Below are positions 37,201-45,481 of a stretch of 47,130 bases of DNA, piece by piece. Both the position numbers and the translations under genes were made by a program. Source of the stretch: Puniceicoccaceae bacterium (GTDB lineage Bacteria; Verrucomicrobiota; Verrucomicrobiia; Opitutales; Coraliomargaritaceae); contig JAFMDL010000012.1 in assembly GCA_017857255.1 (NCBI GenBank), forward strand, positions 1 through 47,130. The letters are read 5' to 3'. The notes under the pieces are model-generated. The model saw only the letters and a list, made by a program, of their open reading frames with translations. It was not told the origin of the DNA and did not search any database. How positions within the stretch are numbered: the stretch's first letter is position 1; each line of letters opens with the position of its first letter.

Positions 37201-37432
37201 AGTCGTAGAGAGCGAAGTAAACGCCAGCGACCAATTTACGATTTCGTGGGCCAGCCTGCTGGGTATAACCTACGGCGTGCAATCCAAAGAAGCGCTTACT
37301 GTACTCTCTTGGACCCTGGAACCCACGGGAACAGGAATCCCGGGAACGGGGAGCATCATTACTTGGAACGATCCGGATGCGATTAACTCGGAAGTTTTAC
37401 TAAAAAAATTCTATCGGGTTATTGTTGAGTAA
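34277..37432 (+). CDS. Secreted GH13 alpha-amylase-family enzyme with C-terminal calcium-repeat module
   Basis: 1051 residues with a signal peptide (SITALLLATASLALA). An N-terminal beta module (about 25-190) precedes a GH13 barrel with Asp505 in GLRCDFGQG, Glu534 in MMSESLDG and Asp593 in TTSHDEEN; the Cys before the nucleophile is unusual. After the barrel come a fibronectin-III-like module (about 845-945), a calcium-binding DLDGDGMNNADE repeat and a C-terminal beta domain (FTISWASLLGITYGV ... KKFYRVIV) related to the one that ends the 2809-residue neighbour. It begins 9 bp after that gene, so the two are an operon. Exact substrate (amylase, pullulanase or maltosyltransferase) cannot be told. 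Confidence 0.88.
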   Translation: MKTPLSITALLLATASLALAVGYLEVRAPGYNFRSAEYSTSHVFIDEIAGTTADIEVLWNLSDFSNITDVEVYTNLNRRDLARNDKNSDGYPDGIVGINGTTITDSAADTDTTTGHYYAPINMTDADANQIWELTIPASKTGAYRLSARFKTSDSIEANGWDPNNWIWYGLRDHALVVAPVDSRNVQLYVMNVFNVEADGDTFETRSTLEDLHDASNAPHNYTDGSGNYTGSRWNLDYLTGLGMNWLWFQPIHPVGIDGREPSGGYDTATAPYDPGSPYSVKNFFAVNELMSVDYDGEASLAANRATAMTAFQNFVAAADTKGVGIMLDAPFNHTAFDVEFAQIGVDLFQRDGEAAWSPLDEIRDRDARFFSDDENYGNRASSSADIAAGPDRYDFGKWRDVKDVFFGRYDALVEEDVEPERSSYTSEGDWFDTSDTDWTTLDFTQGGQQWNVTRRVWDYFAEYAVFWLQQTRPAGQNRNSTSSDGDAATRYAWDAKGIDGLRCDFGQGLPPQAWEYIINVARSHKWNFVMMSESLDGGAVTYRSSRHFEILNENIVFPLKSATTNSDYKNIFEGRRSAYGQALVLANTTSHDEENYSDPWQAVVRNAAVGMMDSASLIFPGQELGIVTDNKGNDDANDNFNNGYEHYETNFGKTIPHFKRWNSMMPIWNDSDVGNDQLYPVYSGIQTARRNSLALRSSNRWFLDGDGFNNQIFAAAKYETANASPATSDVVLAFSNLDRNNDQSDNFKLPTGLTPLLGLEDGRSYNVKNIAAYITQDSSRRDVWLWPSNYTKTQIESNGFFVGLKKVPSVADNLGTPSFNEALDAWASAPYEAQYLKVYDVTPPPAPTQPTNSTGKSYVIGNAVTFTWAASPANTLDDNIISYKLVIKRNGTDETQFDQNVGNVTSYTYTGAYGDNLYAFVIPISVASIEGVASNSSPSVELIDPAGDLDGDGMNNADEATAGTDFNNSSSKLEVVESEVNASDQFTISWASLLGITYGVQSKEALTVLSWTLEPTGTGIPGTGSIITWNDPDAINSEVLLKKFYRVIVE

Positions 37433-37449
37433 TACAAAAGCAGACAAAA

Positions 37450-39240
37450 ATGTCTATCTCACTTCGATCAATGACCCGCGACCACCGACCTCCATCCGTG
37501 ACTAAAAAACATCTTTGCATCGCAGCCTGCACACTTCTACTGGTTAGCATCACTTACGCAAACCACGTCCCCGATTGGGCGAAAGACATTGTATGGTATC
37601 AGGTTTTTCCCGAACGATTCGCCAACGGCGATTCGAGTAACGACCCGACTCGCGAGTCGCTGAGTGACCCACAAAAAGTCCCGTACTCTTGGTCAGTCAT
37701 GAATTGGGATGCCGACTGGCAACAACGAGCCATATGGGAAGAACGTTTGAGCCCTTATTTCCATGATACCCTACAGCACCGGCGCTATGGAGGTGACTTA
37801 CAAGGTGTCATCGACAAACTAGACACCCTGAAAGCACTCGGCGTGAATGGGATCTATTTTAACCCAGTCTTTTATGCTGACTCGTTACATAAATACGATG
37901 GTAACAGCTTTCACCATATTGATCCACACTTTGGGCCCGACCCAGAGGGCGATTTAGCTCTAATCCTAACAGAGAGCAGTAGTCCAAGATCCTGGCAATG
38001 GACCGCAGCTGACAAGCTCTTTCTCCATCTGCTACAAGAGGCAAAGCGCCGTGGCATGCGAATCATCATCGATGGAGTATGGAACCATACCGGACGCGAC
38101 TTCTTTGCATTTTCAGACATACGTAGTAAGCACCAAAAATCACGCTACGCTCGGTGGTATGACGTCACTCATTTTGATGATCCACGAACCGCACACAATG
38201 AATTCAATTATCACGGCTGGTCTGGCTTCAAAAGTTTACCTGAATTCGCTAATGATCCTTCCGGTCAAACATTAGCCCCAGGCCCTAAACACTATATTTT
38301 CCACGCCAGCAAGCGATGGATGGACCCTAATGGCGATGGGGACCCCTCTGACGGGATTGACGGTTGGCGGTTGGATGTCGCTGAAGAGGTGCCGAACGGT
38401 TTTTGGGAGGAGTGGCATGCATACATTCGTTCGATCAACCCAGAAGTGTTCACAAGTGCCGAGATCTGGGGTAGTTCTGCTGATTTCCTAAAGCAGACTC
38501 ACTTCAGTTCTGCCATGAACTATCGTGGCTTCGCGATCCCGATCAAAGGATGGCTCATTGATGGCAAAATATCTGTCAGCGAGTTCAGTAGGCGACTCGA
38601 TACAGAGCGCAACTCTCATACACCCGATACGAAATTCACACTGCAAAACCTAATCGATTCTCACGACACACAGCGTGTGGCCTCCGCAATCGCCAATCGT
38701 CATAGCTTTACTGAATACAAAAATGCTGATTGGTTTGATTATGACGATGGCGAACGTGTCAATACTCGCACACGCGGCTACAACAACGCCTCACCCGACG
38801 AAACTGGACGGCGTATCTGGAAAATGGTGGCCCTCTTCCAAGCGACCTATGTAGGCTCGCCAATGATCTACTACGGAACAGAAAACGGCATGTGGGGAGC
38901 TGATGATCCAGAAGATCGCAAGCCCACAAATTGGAACCAGATTGACACCGAAATCCACCAATCGTATCAACAAGCACTCGCACTACGTCACCGGTTCGTC
39001 TCACTTCGTCGCGGCGCATACAGAGTATTGGAGACACGAGACGACTCACAAATCTTTGCTTTTGAGCGCACACATAGGGATGAACGAGTGGTCATCGTTT
39101 TTAATCGAGGCAATGGGGATGCCTACTTAAACGTCGATTACTTGAAAGGGTTAGAGCTCATCTACGCAACCGATGTAAAAGCCACCACAAAGCACCTACC
39201 CCAACACAGCGGTGCGGCTTTCGCCAAGCCAATTTATTAA
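37450..39240 (+). CDS. Neopullulanase/cyclomaltodextrinase-like GH13 enzyme, exported
   Basis: 596 residues. A signal peptide (LCIAACTLLLVSITYA) leads directly into the GH13 barrel: WYQVFPERFANGD, RRYGGDLQGVIDKL, GVNGIYFNPVF and IIDGVWNHTG are typical of the neopullulanase/cyclomaltodextrinase subgroup, which cut short or branched maltodextrins. Catalytic residues are Asp309 in GWRLDVAEE, Glu338 in TSAEIWG and Asp406 in DSHDTQR. It lacks the N-terminal dimerisation domain of cytoplasmic neopullulanases and also the calcium-repeat tail of its two upstream neighbours, so it is probably periplasmic. An alternative ATG at codon 9 fits a signal peptide slightly better. It follows after 17 bp and closes the operon. 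Confidence 0.93.
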   Translation: MSISLRSMTRDHRPPSVTKKHLCIAACTLLLVSITYANHVPDWAKDIVWYQVFPERFANGDSSNDPTRESLSDPQKVPYSWSVMNWDADWQQRAIWEERLSPYFHDTLQHRRYGGDLQGVIDKLDTLKALGVNGIYFNPVFYADSLHKYDGNSFHHIDPHFGPDPEGDLALILTESSSPRSWQWTAADKLFLHLLQEAKRRGMRIIIDGVWNHTGRDFFAFSDIRSKHQKSRYARWYDVTHFDDPRTAHNEFNYHGWSGFKSLPEFANDPSGQTLAPGPKHYIFHASKRWMDPNGDGDPSDGIDGWRLDVAEEVPNGFWEEWHAYIRSINPEVFTSAEIWGSSADFLKQTHFSSAMNYRGFAIPIKGWLIDGKISVSEFSRRLDTERNSHTPDTKFTLQNLIDSHDTQRVASAIANRHSFTEYKNADWFDYDDGERVNTRTRGYNNASPDETGRRIWKMVALFQATYVGSPMIYYGTENGMWGADDPEDRKPTNWNQIDTEIHQSYQQALALRHRFVSLRRGAYRVLETRDDSQIFAFERTHRDERVVIVFNRGNGDAYLNVDYLKGLELIYATDVKATTKHLPQHSGAAFAKPIY

Positions 39241-39399
39241 ATGAGCCTCAGGCCATTGTCGCCAACTATCTAAGCGCGAATCCCATACCAGTGCACCAGT
39301 CCAATAAATTTAAGCTAGTCGAGGCTGCGCAGTAAGGTCAAAGATGAAAACGAGTAAGCCTTGTCAGGCCAGCACTTCGTGGTTGTGCTACCTACATCT

Positions 39400-39792
39400 A
39401 TGCATGTCGAACGAAGAGAAATCATCACACGGAGCCTGATTGGACGCTGCCCCAATTGTGGTGCTTTCGGCATGTTTAAGCATTGGTTTCGGCTCAACAA
39501 ACACTGCTCGGGTTGCGCAATGGCACTCGAGAAAGAAGACTCAGGCTTCTACTTCGGGACCACCTCGATCGGCTATGTGCTGGCCATCGTCGTAGTCATC
39601 ATCCCGATCTGTGTCTTGGTAGTCAAAGAAATCGTTGGCATGTGGACTGGAGTCATTATTGGCATTGCCGGTTCAGTACTGCTAACCACGCTTCTGTATC
39701 CCCTCTTGCTCAGTTGGGTGATCATGACTTACTACACTTTATTTCCAAACGAACTTCCCGCAAATATCGAGTCTGATGAGCACATCGAGTAA
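39400..39792 (+). CDS. DUF983 membrane protein with zinc-ribbon-like cysteines
   Basis: 130 residues. The start RCPNCGAFGMFKHWFRLN and CSGCAMALEKEDSGFYFGTT give two CxxC pairs, as in DUF983 proteins, followed by two membrane helices (YVLAIVVVIIPICVLVV and a second about 25 residues later). Function unknown; the family occurs widely, often near cytochrome oxidase genes, which is not the case here. The frame extends up to a TTG at 39361, but the ATG at 39400 fits the family start. It overlaps the next gene by 17 bp. Confidence 0.85.
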   Translation: MHVERREIITRSLIGRCPNCGAFGMFKHWFRLNKHCSGCAMALEKEDSGFYFGTTSIGYVLAIVVVIIPICVLVVKEIVGMWTGVIIGIAGSVLLTTLLYPLLLSWVIMTYYTLFPNELPANIESDEHIE

Positions 39793-40753
39793 ACCGATAC
39801 GTATGCCTCATCTCGCTCCACTTTCAGCCGCCACTTGGCAGGCTATCGCTCATGCCCATCGTATTAAAGCGGCCGCATGGACACAGCCCTATCGCGCCCG
39901 CAGAGCTGCTGGAGACATGCACCCCAGCCATGATTTTCTGTTTATCTACTTCCGCTTCGCGCCTTCTATTTTAGAAAATTGGCATCCGGGTCTCGGCGTA
40001 GGCATCGAAGCACTGGAAGTCCCACAGGGATTTAGCGAAAAGCACTACACCCGTGAAGGAAATGTCCTCGCCCTCGACCCTAGCAAGCTCGATGACAAAA
40101 CACGCAAGCGCTTGCGATGGAGCCTGCAACTCTGTAATAACATCCAACAACGCCCACCTCAATTTAGCTGCTTCGGGATGCACGAATGGGCGATGGTTTA
40201 TCAAGGTGGCCCTGGAGGGCGCCCACGCCATGAGGGCAAGTTACCCCTGCGCCTCTCTCAAGCAGAGATCGACAGCGTCGTCGAGCGTCGCCCAACATGC
40301 TGCAGTCACTTTGATGCCTTTCGTTTCTTCACCGATTCGGCCAAGCCACTCAATAAGATACAGCCCTCCCAAGAGGCCCGCCTAGATAACGAGCAACCTG
40401 GTTGTATTCATACCAATATGGACCTGTACAAATGGGCGGCCAAATGCATGCCTTGGATCGGCTCTGATCTATTATGGGACTGCTTCGAATTCGCGATCCG
40501 CTGCCGCATAATCGACATGCGCGCCAGCCCCTACGACTGCAGCTCGCTTGGCTATAAGGCCATACCGATCGAGACCGCAGCGGGCCGCACTGAATACGAG
40601 CATGAGCAACGAAACCTCACGCAGGCCAGCCAGCCACTAAGGGCTCGCTTAATCGCCACACTAGAAAACGTGCTGAAACCGCTACCCGCACCCGTAGCTC
40701 ATTACGATGCGTCTAAAGCGATCGATTCTTCGCTTCAATCCAGCGGCTCATAA
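39776..40753 (+). CDS. Conserved protein of the family often labelled 3-methyladenine DNA glycosylase
   Basis: 325 residues. The order HPSHDFLFIYFRF, W-HPG-G, CFGMHEWAMVYQG, HFDAFRFFT, QPGCIHTNMDLYKW and DMRASPYDCSSLGY matches a family common in Actinobacteria whose database name is 3-methyladenine DNA glycosylase. I see no helix-hairpin-helix or AlkA/Tag/AAG motif, so that name should be treated as unproven. Conserved His, Cys and Asp residues suggest a metal- or substrate-binding site. An alternative ATG is at 39803. It overlaps DUF983 at its start and the glycosyltransferase gene tail-to-tail by 41 bp at its end. Confidence 0.75.
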   Translation: MSTSSKPIRMPHLAPLSAATWQAIAHAHRIKAAAWTQPYRARRAAGDMHPSHDFLFIYFRFAPSILENWHPGLGVGIEALEVPQGFSEKHYTREGNVLALDPSKLDDKTRKRLRWSLQLCNNIQQRPPQFSCFGMHEWAMVYQGGPGGRPRHEGKLPLRLSQAEIDSVVERRPTCCSHFDAFRFFTDSAKPLNKIQPSQEARLDNEQPGCIHTNMDLYKWAAKCMPWIGSDLLWDCFEFAIRCRIIDMRASPYDCSSLGYKAIPIETAAGRTEYEHEQRNLTQASQPLRARLIATLENVLKPLPAPVAHYDASKAIDSSLQSSGS

Positions 40754-41924
40754 ACTCAGTGCTTCGGTGCTGGTGGTGGCGCAACATACGCCCAACAAAC
40801 TGCGTGTGCCGGCCGGTAGTCAGCTGTGCCACAGCTGCCTCCAAAATCTTAGGCAATTCCGGCTGCCAATAGGCCGCATCAAATCGGCTAGCCACAATGT
40901 ACTGGCCTTGGCTTTGCACCTTGGACCATGTAACACTATTGGTATACACCTCAATCGCTGCATCCGCAAATCGCCGGGGATCATCGGTCACCGCACACCC
41001 CCAATCAATTTCTCCAGCGACTCCCTCCACAGCGATGGTAGTTCCAACGCTCGGCGTGCCAGTTGCAAAGCCGTCAAAGAGCTTACCTTTAAGGCCTGCA
41101 CCAAACCGTAACGGCGCCAAATTGACCCGATAGTGCGCCATTGTCTCGAGAGCATCCTCTGCCCGCCCTTTGTATACAAAGCCCTCTTTCGGCGCATGTA
41201 ACTCGCTTTGATATTTCTCACCGTAAGAGCCGTAGCAATGTAGCTCGGCTGCAGGTAATGCCTGATGAATCAGGGGCCAAATGGCCTGTTTACACCACCG
41301 CGCTGCATCGACATTGGGCGCATGCATAAAACTACCAATCATTATAAAATGTTGGCGTGTTTCATAGTCGGCGAATGATCGATCACACCGCGCAACTCCG
41401 AAGGGCCAATACACAATCTGCGTTTCAGGTATCGCGAACTGCTCGCGCAGGAGCTCGATCTCATATTCCGAAATCATCAGCGTCAAATCCGAGCGATGAA
41501 TGGCAGCGATTTCGCGCAAGGCGATCTCATTATACAAATCAACAGTGCCACCGTGCTTGAGCTGCGAATGGCGTGCTTCGCGCAAACAATGTAAATCACT
41601 AGTATCCAAGACTCGCAAGGCCTGCGGACAGGCCTTTTCAACCCGCCAGCCGAACTGTTCCTCGATCATGAAACGGTCAAAAATGACCACATCTGGGGCC
41701 AGCTCAGCAATCCATGTATCAAATACTGAATCATTTGGTTGCCTCTCGTATATCGCAACTCCGAGGCTATCTAGATCGACACTAAACTCGGATCGCTGCG
41801 CGGCACAGGCAAAGCTAACCCGCCAGCCAGTCGCTTGCAGCGAGTGAATAATATCTGTGGTGCGGCGACCTGCAGCAGTCGAAGTCGGCTCTGGCCAGAC
41901 TTTACCAAGAATAAGACAATGCAC
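40713..41924 (-). CDS. Glycosyltransferase, GT4-like
   Basis: 403 residues with a GT-B layout. The N-terminal half starts with a beta strand and TSTAAGRRTTDIIHSLQ, and the C-terminal half has FIMIGSFMHAPNVDAARW, then FVYKGRAEDALETM and APLRFGAGLKGKLFDGFA followed by GTPSVGTTIAVEG, the usual nucleotide-sugar-binding region of GT4 enzymes. Acceptor and donor cannot be predicted. It lies 12 bp after the pilT stop in the same direction and may be co-transcribed with it. Confidence 0.85.
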   Translation of the reverse strand: MHCLILGKVWPEPTSTAAGRRTTDIIHSLQATGWRVSFACAAQRSEFSVDLDSLGVAIYERQPNDSVFDTWIAELAPDVVIFDRFMIEEQFGWRVEKACPQALRVLDTSDLHCLREARHSQLKHGGTVDLYNEIALREIAAIHRSDLTLMISEYEIELLREQFAIPETQIVYWPFGVARCDRSFADYETRQHFIMIGSFMHAPNVDAARWCKQAIWPLIHQALPAAELHCYGSYGEKYQSELHAPKEGFVYKGRAEDALETMAHYRVNLAPLRFGAGLKGKLFDGFATGTPSVGTTIAVEGVAGEIDWGCAVTDDPRRFADAAIEVYTNSVTWSKVQSQGQYIVASRFDAAYWQPELPKILEAAVAQLTTGRHTQFVGRMLRHHQHRSTEFMSRWIEAKNRSL

Positions 41925-41936
41925 AATGCTCGAAAA

Positions 41937-43037
41937 TTAGTTCACGATTGCACCGCCACTTAAGAAGATTCCCTTCAGGTTCATCTCCAATTGGCGCGGA
42001 TTCGGTGAATGGTTCAGCGCATCTGCTTTTGCAATCAGACCTTTCTTCACCAACTGAAACAAATCCTGATTAAACGTTTTTGAACCATTCTCCACGGTGG
42101 CTTCTATTATAGCCTCAATTTTCTCAAAGGTTCCATTCTGAATCGTCTTTCGGCCCAGAGCATCAAGCACAAATACTTCAGATGCTGGCATCCGTCCTCC
42201 ACCTTCCAACGCAGGCAAAAGCTTTTGGGTAATGGTCGCACGGAGTGCCCCTGAAAGTTGACGTTGTAGGGAGTGCTTACGTTCTGTAGGAAAGAACTCG
42301 AATAAGCGCTGTACCGCCTGCTGAGCATTTGCAGCATGCAAGGTACCAAACACCAAGTGCCCAGTTTCGGAAGCCTGCAGCGCCGTTTTGATAGTCTCTC
42401 TATCACGCATCTCACCAACAAGAATTACATCTGGATCCTGACGTAAGACGGAACGCATCCCATCGGCAAAGCTGTGGCAATCAATACCAATTTCGCGCTG
42501 ATTGATAATCGATTTCACATCGCGGTATCTATATTCGATGGGATCCTCTAAGGTCACAATGTGGCGATCAAAATTATCATTAATATGATTGATCATTGCT
42601 GCCAAAGTGGAGCTCTTGCCCGATCCAGTCGCACCACAGACTAGCACAATGCCATTCTTGTGCTTACAAAGATTTGCAAGTGTACCCGAATCGATATTCA
42701 AATCCGCAAACGTCGGCGGATTTTCACTCACGAGACGCATTACCAGACTGGGTATGCCTCGCTGTAAGAATGCATTGACACGAAAACGCCCTAGGTCAGG
42801 CGCATTGTAAGAGAAATCGACTTGGTAACTCTGCTCCCACACCTTTAGAAATTGAGCAGGCAAGGAATACTCAATAAATTCGCGCACCTCTTCAGGTGTC
42901 AGGGGATTCATCTCAACTGACTCCAAGCGACCATTCAGGCGAAGAAAGGCTGGTTTGTTTGAATTAATATGTACATCACTAGCCCCATTTTCGACAGCGA
43001 GGGAAAGAAGAGCATGGACTGTATCAAGAACCGACAT
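41937..43037 (-). CDS. pilT: Type IV pilus retraction ATPase PilT
   Basis: 366 residues. Hexameric ATPase that powers pilus retraction. Motifs: N-terminal GASDVHINSNKPAFLRLNG, Walker A CGATGSGKSS with Lys141, Asp box VTLEDPIEYRY, Walker B DPDVILVGEMRDRETI and His box GHLVFGTLHAANA, then VQRLFEFFP. This set and the length fit PilT/PilU; PilT is likelier. The frame extends to a TTG at 43085, but the ATG at 43037 opens with the family-like sequence MSVLDTVHALLS. The only other pilus-type gene in the window is the GspF-like one at 3011. Confidence 0.95.
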   Translation of the reverse strand: MSVLDTVHALLSLAVENGASDVHINSNKPAFLRLNGRLESVEMNPLTPEEVREFIEYSLPAQFLKVWEQSYQVDFSYNAPDLGRFRVNAFLQRGIPSLVMRLVSENPPTFADLNIDSGTLANLCKHKNGIVLVCGATGSGKSSTLAAMINHINDNFDRHIVTLEDPIEYRYRDVKSIINQREIGIDCHSFADGMRSVLRQDPDVILVGEMRDRETIKTALQASETGHLVFGTLHAANAQQAVQRLFEFFPTERKHSLQRQLSGALRATITQKLLPALEGGGRMPASEVFVLDALGRKTIQNGTFEKIEAIIEATVENGSKTFNQDLFQLVKKGLIAKADALNHSPNPRQLEMNLKGIFLSGGAIVN

Positions 43038-43156
43038 AAAAGACTTAAAAAGTTTATCAGGAATACGAAATTTTCTATTGAACAAGCTGCGCGAAATCGC
43101 CGTGCTAGATTCAAACTGCGGTCATGCCACCAAATACAATTGTTTCCGAATAGAAC

Positions 43157-44047
43157 ATGAACTCAAATCAATTCTCAGGCGTTTTTACAGCATTGGCTAC
43201 TCCAATGAACCAAGGAGCCGTCGCCTACGACGATCTCGAGGCGCTGGTCGCGCATCAGCTTAAGGGTAATATCAACGGGTTGGTGTCGGTCGGCACCACT
43301 GGGGAGTCGCCTACATTGAGCCATAAAGAGCACGTCGAAGTCATCCGTGCCACTGTCGCCGCAGCTGGCGGCAAGGTCCCCGTTATCGCTGGCACGGGTT
43401 CAAACTCGACTGATGAAGCTGTCGATTTGACTAAAAACGCAGAAGCCGCGGGTGCGGATGGATTTTTAGTTGTCGCGCCCTATTACAACAAACCCAGCCA
43501 GGAAGGTTTATTTCAACATTTTAGTCAGATCGCAGAGTCGACCGAAAAGCCAATCGTGCTGTACTCGATCCCTTCTCGTTGTGGAATTGAAATATCAGTC
43601 GACGTCACCGCGCGCCTTTACGAAAAATATCCACATGTCTGTTGCATGAAGGCGGCCGAAGGCTCCTGCGAGAAGGTCACAGAATATGTGCGCGCGCTAG
43701 GTCCAGACTATGCCGTAATGAGCGGAGATGATGGCCTGATTCTACCCTTCATGTCTGCAGGAGCCACTGGTGTAATTAGTGTTGCCTCGAATCTCTTGGT
43801 CGACCCACTGGTACAAATGGTACAATCGGCTAAAAATAATGACTACGCCACCGCCCGCGAAACTTACCTCAAGTATTACCCATTCTTTAAAGCGATCTTT
43901 CTGGAACCCAATCCAGTGCCTATTAAATATGCTCTTAAACAAGCTGGAATCATCCAATCCGAGGAAATTCGCCTTCCTCTCAGTGGTCTGACAGATGGCA
44001 CACGCCAAGTGCTTGATGCGCTTTTCGCCGAACTAGGACTCATCTAA
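43157..44047 (+). CDS. dapA: 4-hydroxy-tetrahydrodipicolinate synthase
   Basis: 296-residue cytoplasmic TIM-barrel enzyme that condenses pyruvate with aspartate semialdehyde in lysine and peptidoglycan-precursor synthesis. Visible family features: GTTGESPTLSHKEH, APYYNKPSQEGLFQHF with the catalytic-dyad tyrosine, YSIPSRCGIEI with the active-site Tyr and carboxylate-binding Arg, and the Schiff-base lysine at 165 in CMKAAEGS. GDDGLILPFMSAGATG is the usual GDD segment. Followed after 25 bp by dapB, forming a lysine-pathway operon that appears to continue to ruvA. Confidence 0.97.
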   Translation: MNSNQFSGVFTALATPMNQGAVAYDDLEALVAHQLKGNINGLVSVGTTGESPTLSHKEHVEVIRATVAAAGGKVPVIAGTGSNSTDEAVDLTKNAEAAGADGFLVVAPYYNKPSQEGLFQHFSQIAESTEKPIVLYSIPSRCGIEISVDVTARLYEKYPHVCCMKAAEGSCEKVTEYVRALGPDYAVMSGDDGLILPFMSAGATGVISVASNLLVDPLVQMVQSAKNNDYATARETYLKYYPFFKAIFLEPNPVPIKYALKQAGIIQSEEIRLPLSGLTDGTRQVLDALFAELGLI

Positions 44048-44072
44048 CCCCATTAAGCTCCACACAACTACT

Positions 44073-44810
44073 ATGGCACTAAATATCCTACTCAATGGCT
44101 CTAGCGGCCGCATGGGCATCGCCATTTCAGCGATCGCAGAAGCAAACAACGCAGTGATCGCGTCTGCATGTGATCAAGGTGACGACCCTAGTGCCTGTGT
44201 CGCAAACTGTGATGCAATCATTGATTTCAGCTTTCATGAAATCACCCCTGGAATCGCACAGCTTGCGGTCGCAAATAACATCCCTCTTGTAATAGGTACA
44301 ACTGGCCATACCCCTGAAGAAAAAGTAGTTATTCTCAAGACTGTTGAAGGTAAAATTCCAGTGGTCTGGGCGGGCAACTACTCCGTCGGGGTAAATACAC
44401 TAAATTATTTAACTCGCAAAGCGGCCAATATATTAGGCGAGCAGTACGAGCCAGAGGTACTTGAAATGCATCATCACCACAAAAAAGATGCACCGAGCGG
44501 GACTGCTGAGCGACTGATTGAGATCCTCAAAGACTCTTACCAACTCAACAACGAGCAAGTTATGCATGGACGTGAAGGTCTCGTCGGCGCCCGACCTCGT
44601 ACAGAAATCGGTGTACACGCCATCCGTGGCGGCGACATCGTCGGCGAACACACTGTTTATTTCTGCGGCGAAGGCGAACGAATCGAACTAACTCATCGTG
44701 CCACCGATCGTAAGATCTTCGCACAGGGCTCAATTCGAGCCGCCCATTGGGCAGTTGGCCAAGCGCCTGGAGTCTATAACATGGAAGACGTACTCGGACT
44801 CGTCGACTAA
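44073..44810 (+). CDS. dapB: 4-hydroxy-tetrahydrodipicolinate reductase
   Basis: 245-residue reductase that acts right after DapA. The N-terminal Rossmann motif is NGSSGRMG; AIIDFSFHE, IGTTGHTPEE and the signature EMHHHHKKDAPSGTA with catalytic His and Lys are intact, followed by RGGDIVGEHTVYF. Length is slightly shorter than E. coli DapB because the segment between the Rossmann start and DFSFHE is reduced. Second gene of the dapA-dapB-ruvA run. Confidence 0.97.
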   Translation: MALNILLNGSSGRMGIAISAIAEANNAVIASACDQGDDPSACVANCDAIIDFSFHEITPGIAQLAVANNIPLVIGTTGHTPEEKVVILKTVEGKIPVVWAGNYSVGVNTLNYLTRKAANILGEQYEPEVLEMHHHHKKDAPSGTAERLIEILKDSYQLNNEQVMHGREGLVGARPRTEIGVHAIRGGDIVGEHTVYFCGEGERIELTHRATDRKIFAQGSIRAAHWAVGQAPGVYNMEDVLGLVD

Positions 44811-44828
44811 CCTCAGCCCACTGCACTT

Positions 44829-45428
44829 TTGATCGCTCACATTAAAGGAACTGTTATTGAAACAACACCGTTGCTGGTCGTCATCGAAGCCGCGGGCCTT
44901 GGCTACGAGGTGCAAATCCCGATTACTACCGCTGAAAAAGTACCCACGGTAGGCAAAGAGTGCAGCCTGTATACTCATGCCGTGTATCGTGAAGACAGCG
45001 CGTCACTCTACGGATTTGCGACTCGTGAAGATCGTGATTTCTTTCGATTACTGGTTGAAAAAGTATCTGGCATCGGTCCCAAGATTGGTATCGCTATTCT
45101 CAGCCGTATGTCTGTTGAACTGTTGCGTGGCGCGATCGCCAACTCCGACATCGCCCTACTTTCAAAGTGCCCAGGAATCGGCAAAAAAACCGCCGAACGC
45201 TTAGTCATCGAGCTAAAGGATAAAGTTGGGCTTGGCGTGGTCGCCAGCACTACTTCTATGTCAGGTAGCTCATCGAATCCAAGTCAAGGCGCTTATCAAG
45301 ACGCTGTCAGCAGCCTAATTATCCTCGGCTACAAACCAGCAGATGCCGACAAATTTGTACGTAAAGCGTCCAGTCAACTCCCCGCCGATGCGAGTGTTGA
45401 AGCACTGGTCAAAGCCGCTCTTTCCTAG
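44829..45428 (+). CDS. ruvA: Holliday junction DNA helicase subunit RuvA
   Basis: 199 residues. Domain I is an OB fold (MIAHIKGTVIE, GLGYEVQIP), domain II has two helix-hairpin-helix motifs (VSGIGPKIGIAIL and CPGIGKKTAERLVIELKDK) and domain III is the short C-terminal helix bundle that contacts RuvB (AVSSLIILGYKPADADKFVR). RuvA tetramers bind the Holliday junction and load RuvB. The start is a TTG at 44829, supported by the exact family N-terminus and the 18-bp distance to dapB; there is no ATG that would keep the first strand. Confidence 0.96.
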   Translation: MIAHIKGTVIETTPLLVVIEAAGLGYEVQIPITTAEKVPTVGKECSLYTHAVYREDSASLYGFATREDRDFFRLLVEKVSGIGPKIGIAILSRMSVELLRGAIANSDIALLSKCPGIGKKTAERLVIELKDKVGLGVVASTTSMSGSSSNPSQGAYQDAVSSLIILGYKPADADKFVRKASSQLPADASVEALVKAALS

Positions 45429-45481
45429 TATCAGAAAGGTGATCGTTCCTGCGAGCGACTTACTGCTAGCAACCAACCGTT

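Noticed and set aside
45110..45125. GTTGAAC match to the operator motif
   Set aside because: Lies inside ruvA, encoding conserved residues (SVELLR), with mismatches in the left half; expected by chance.
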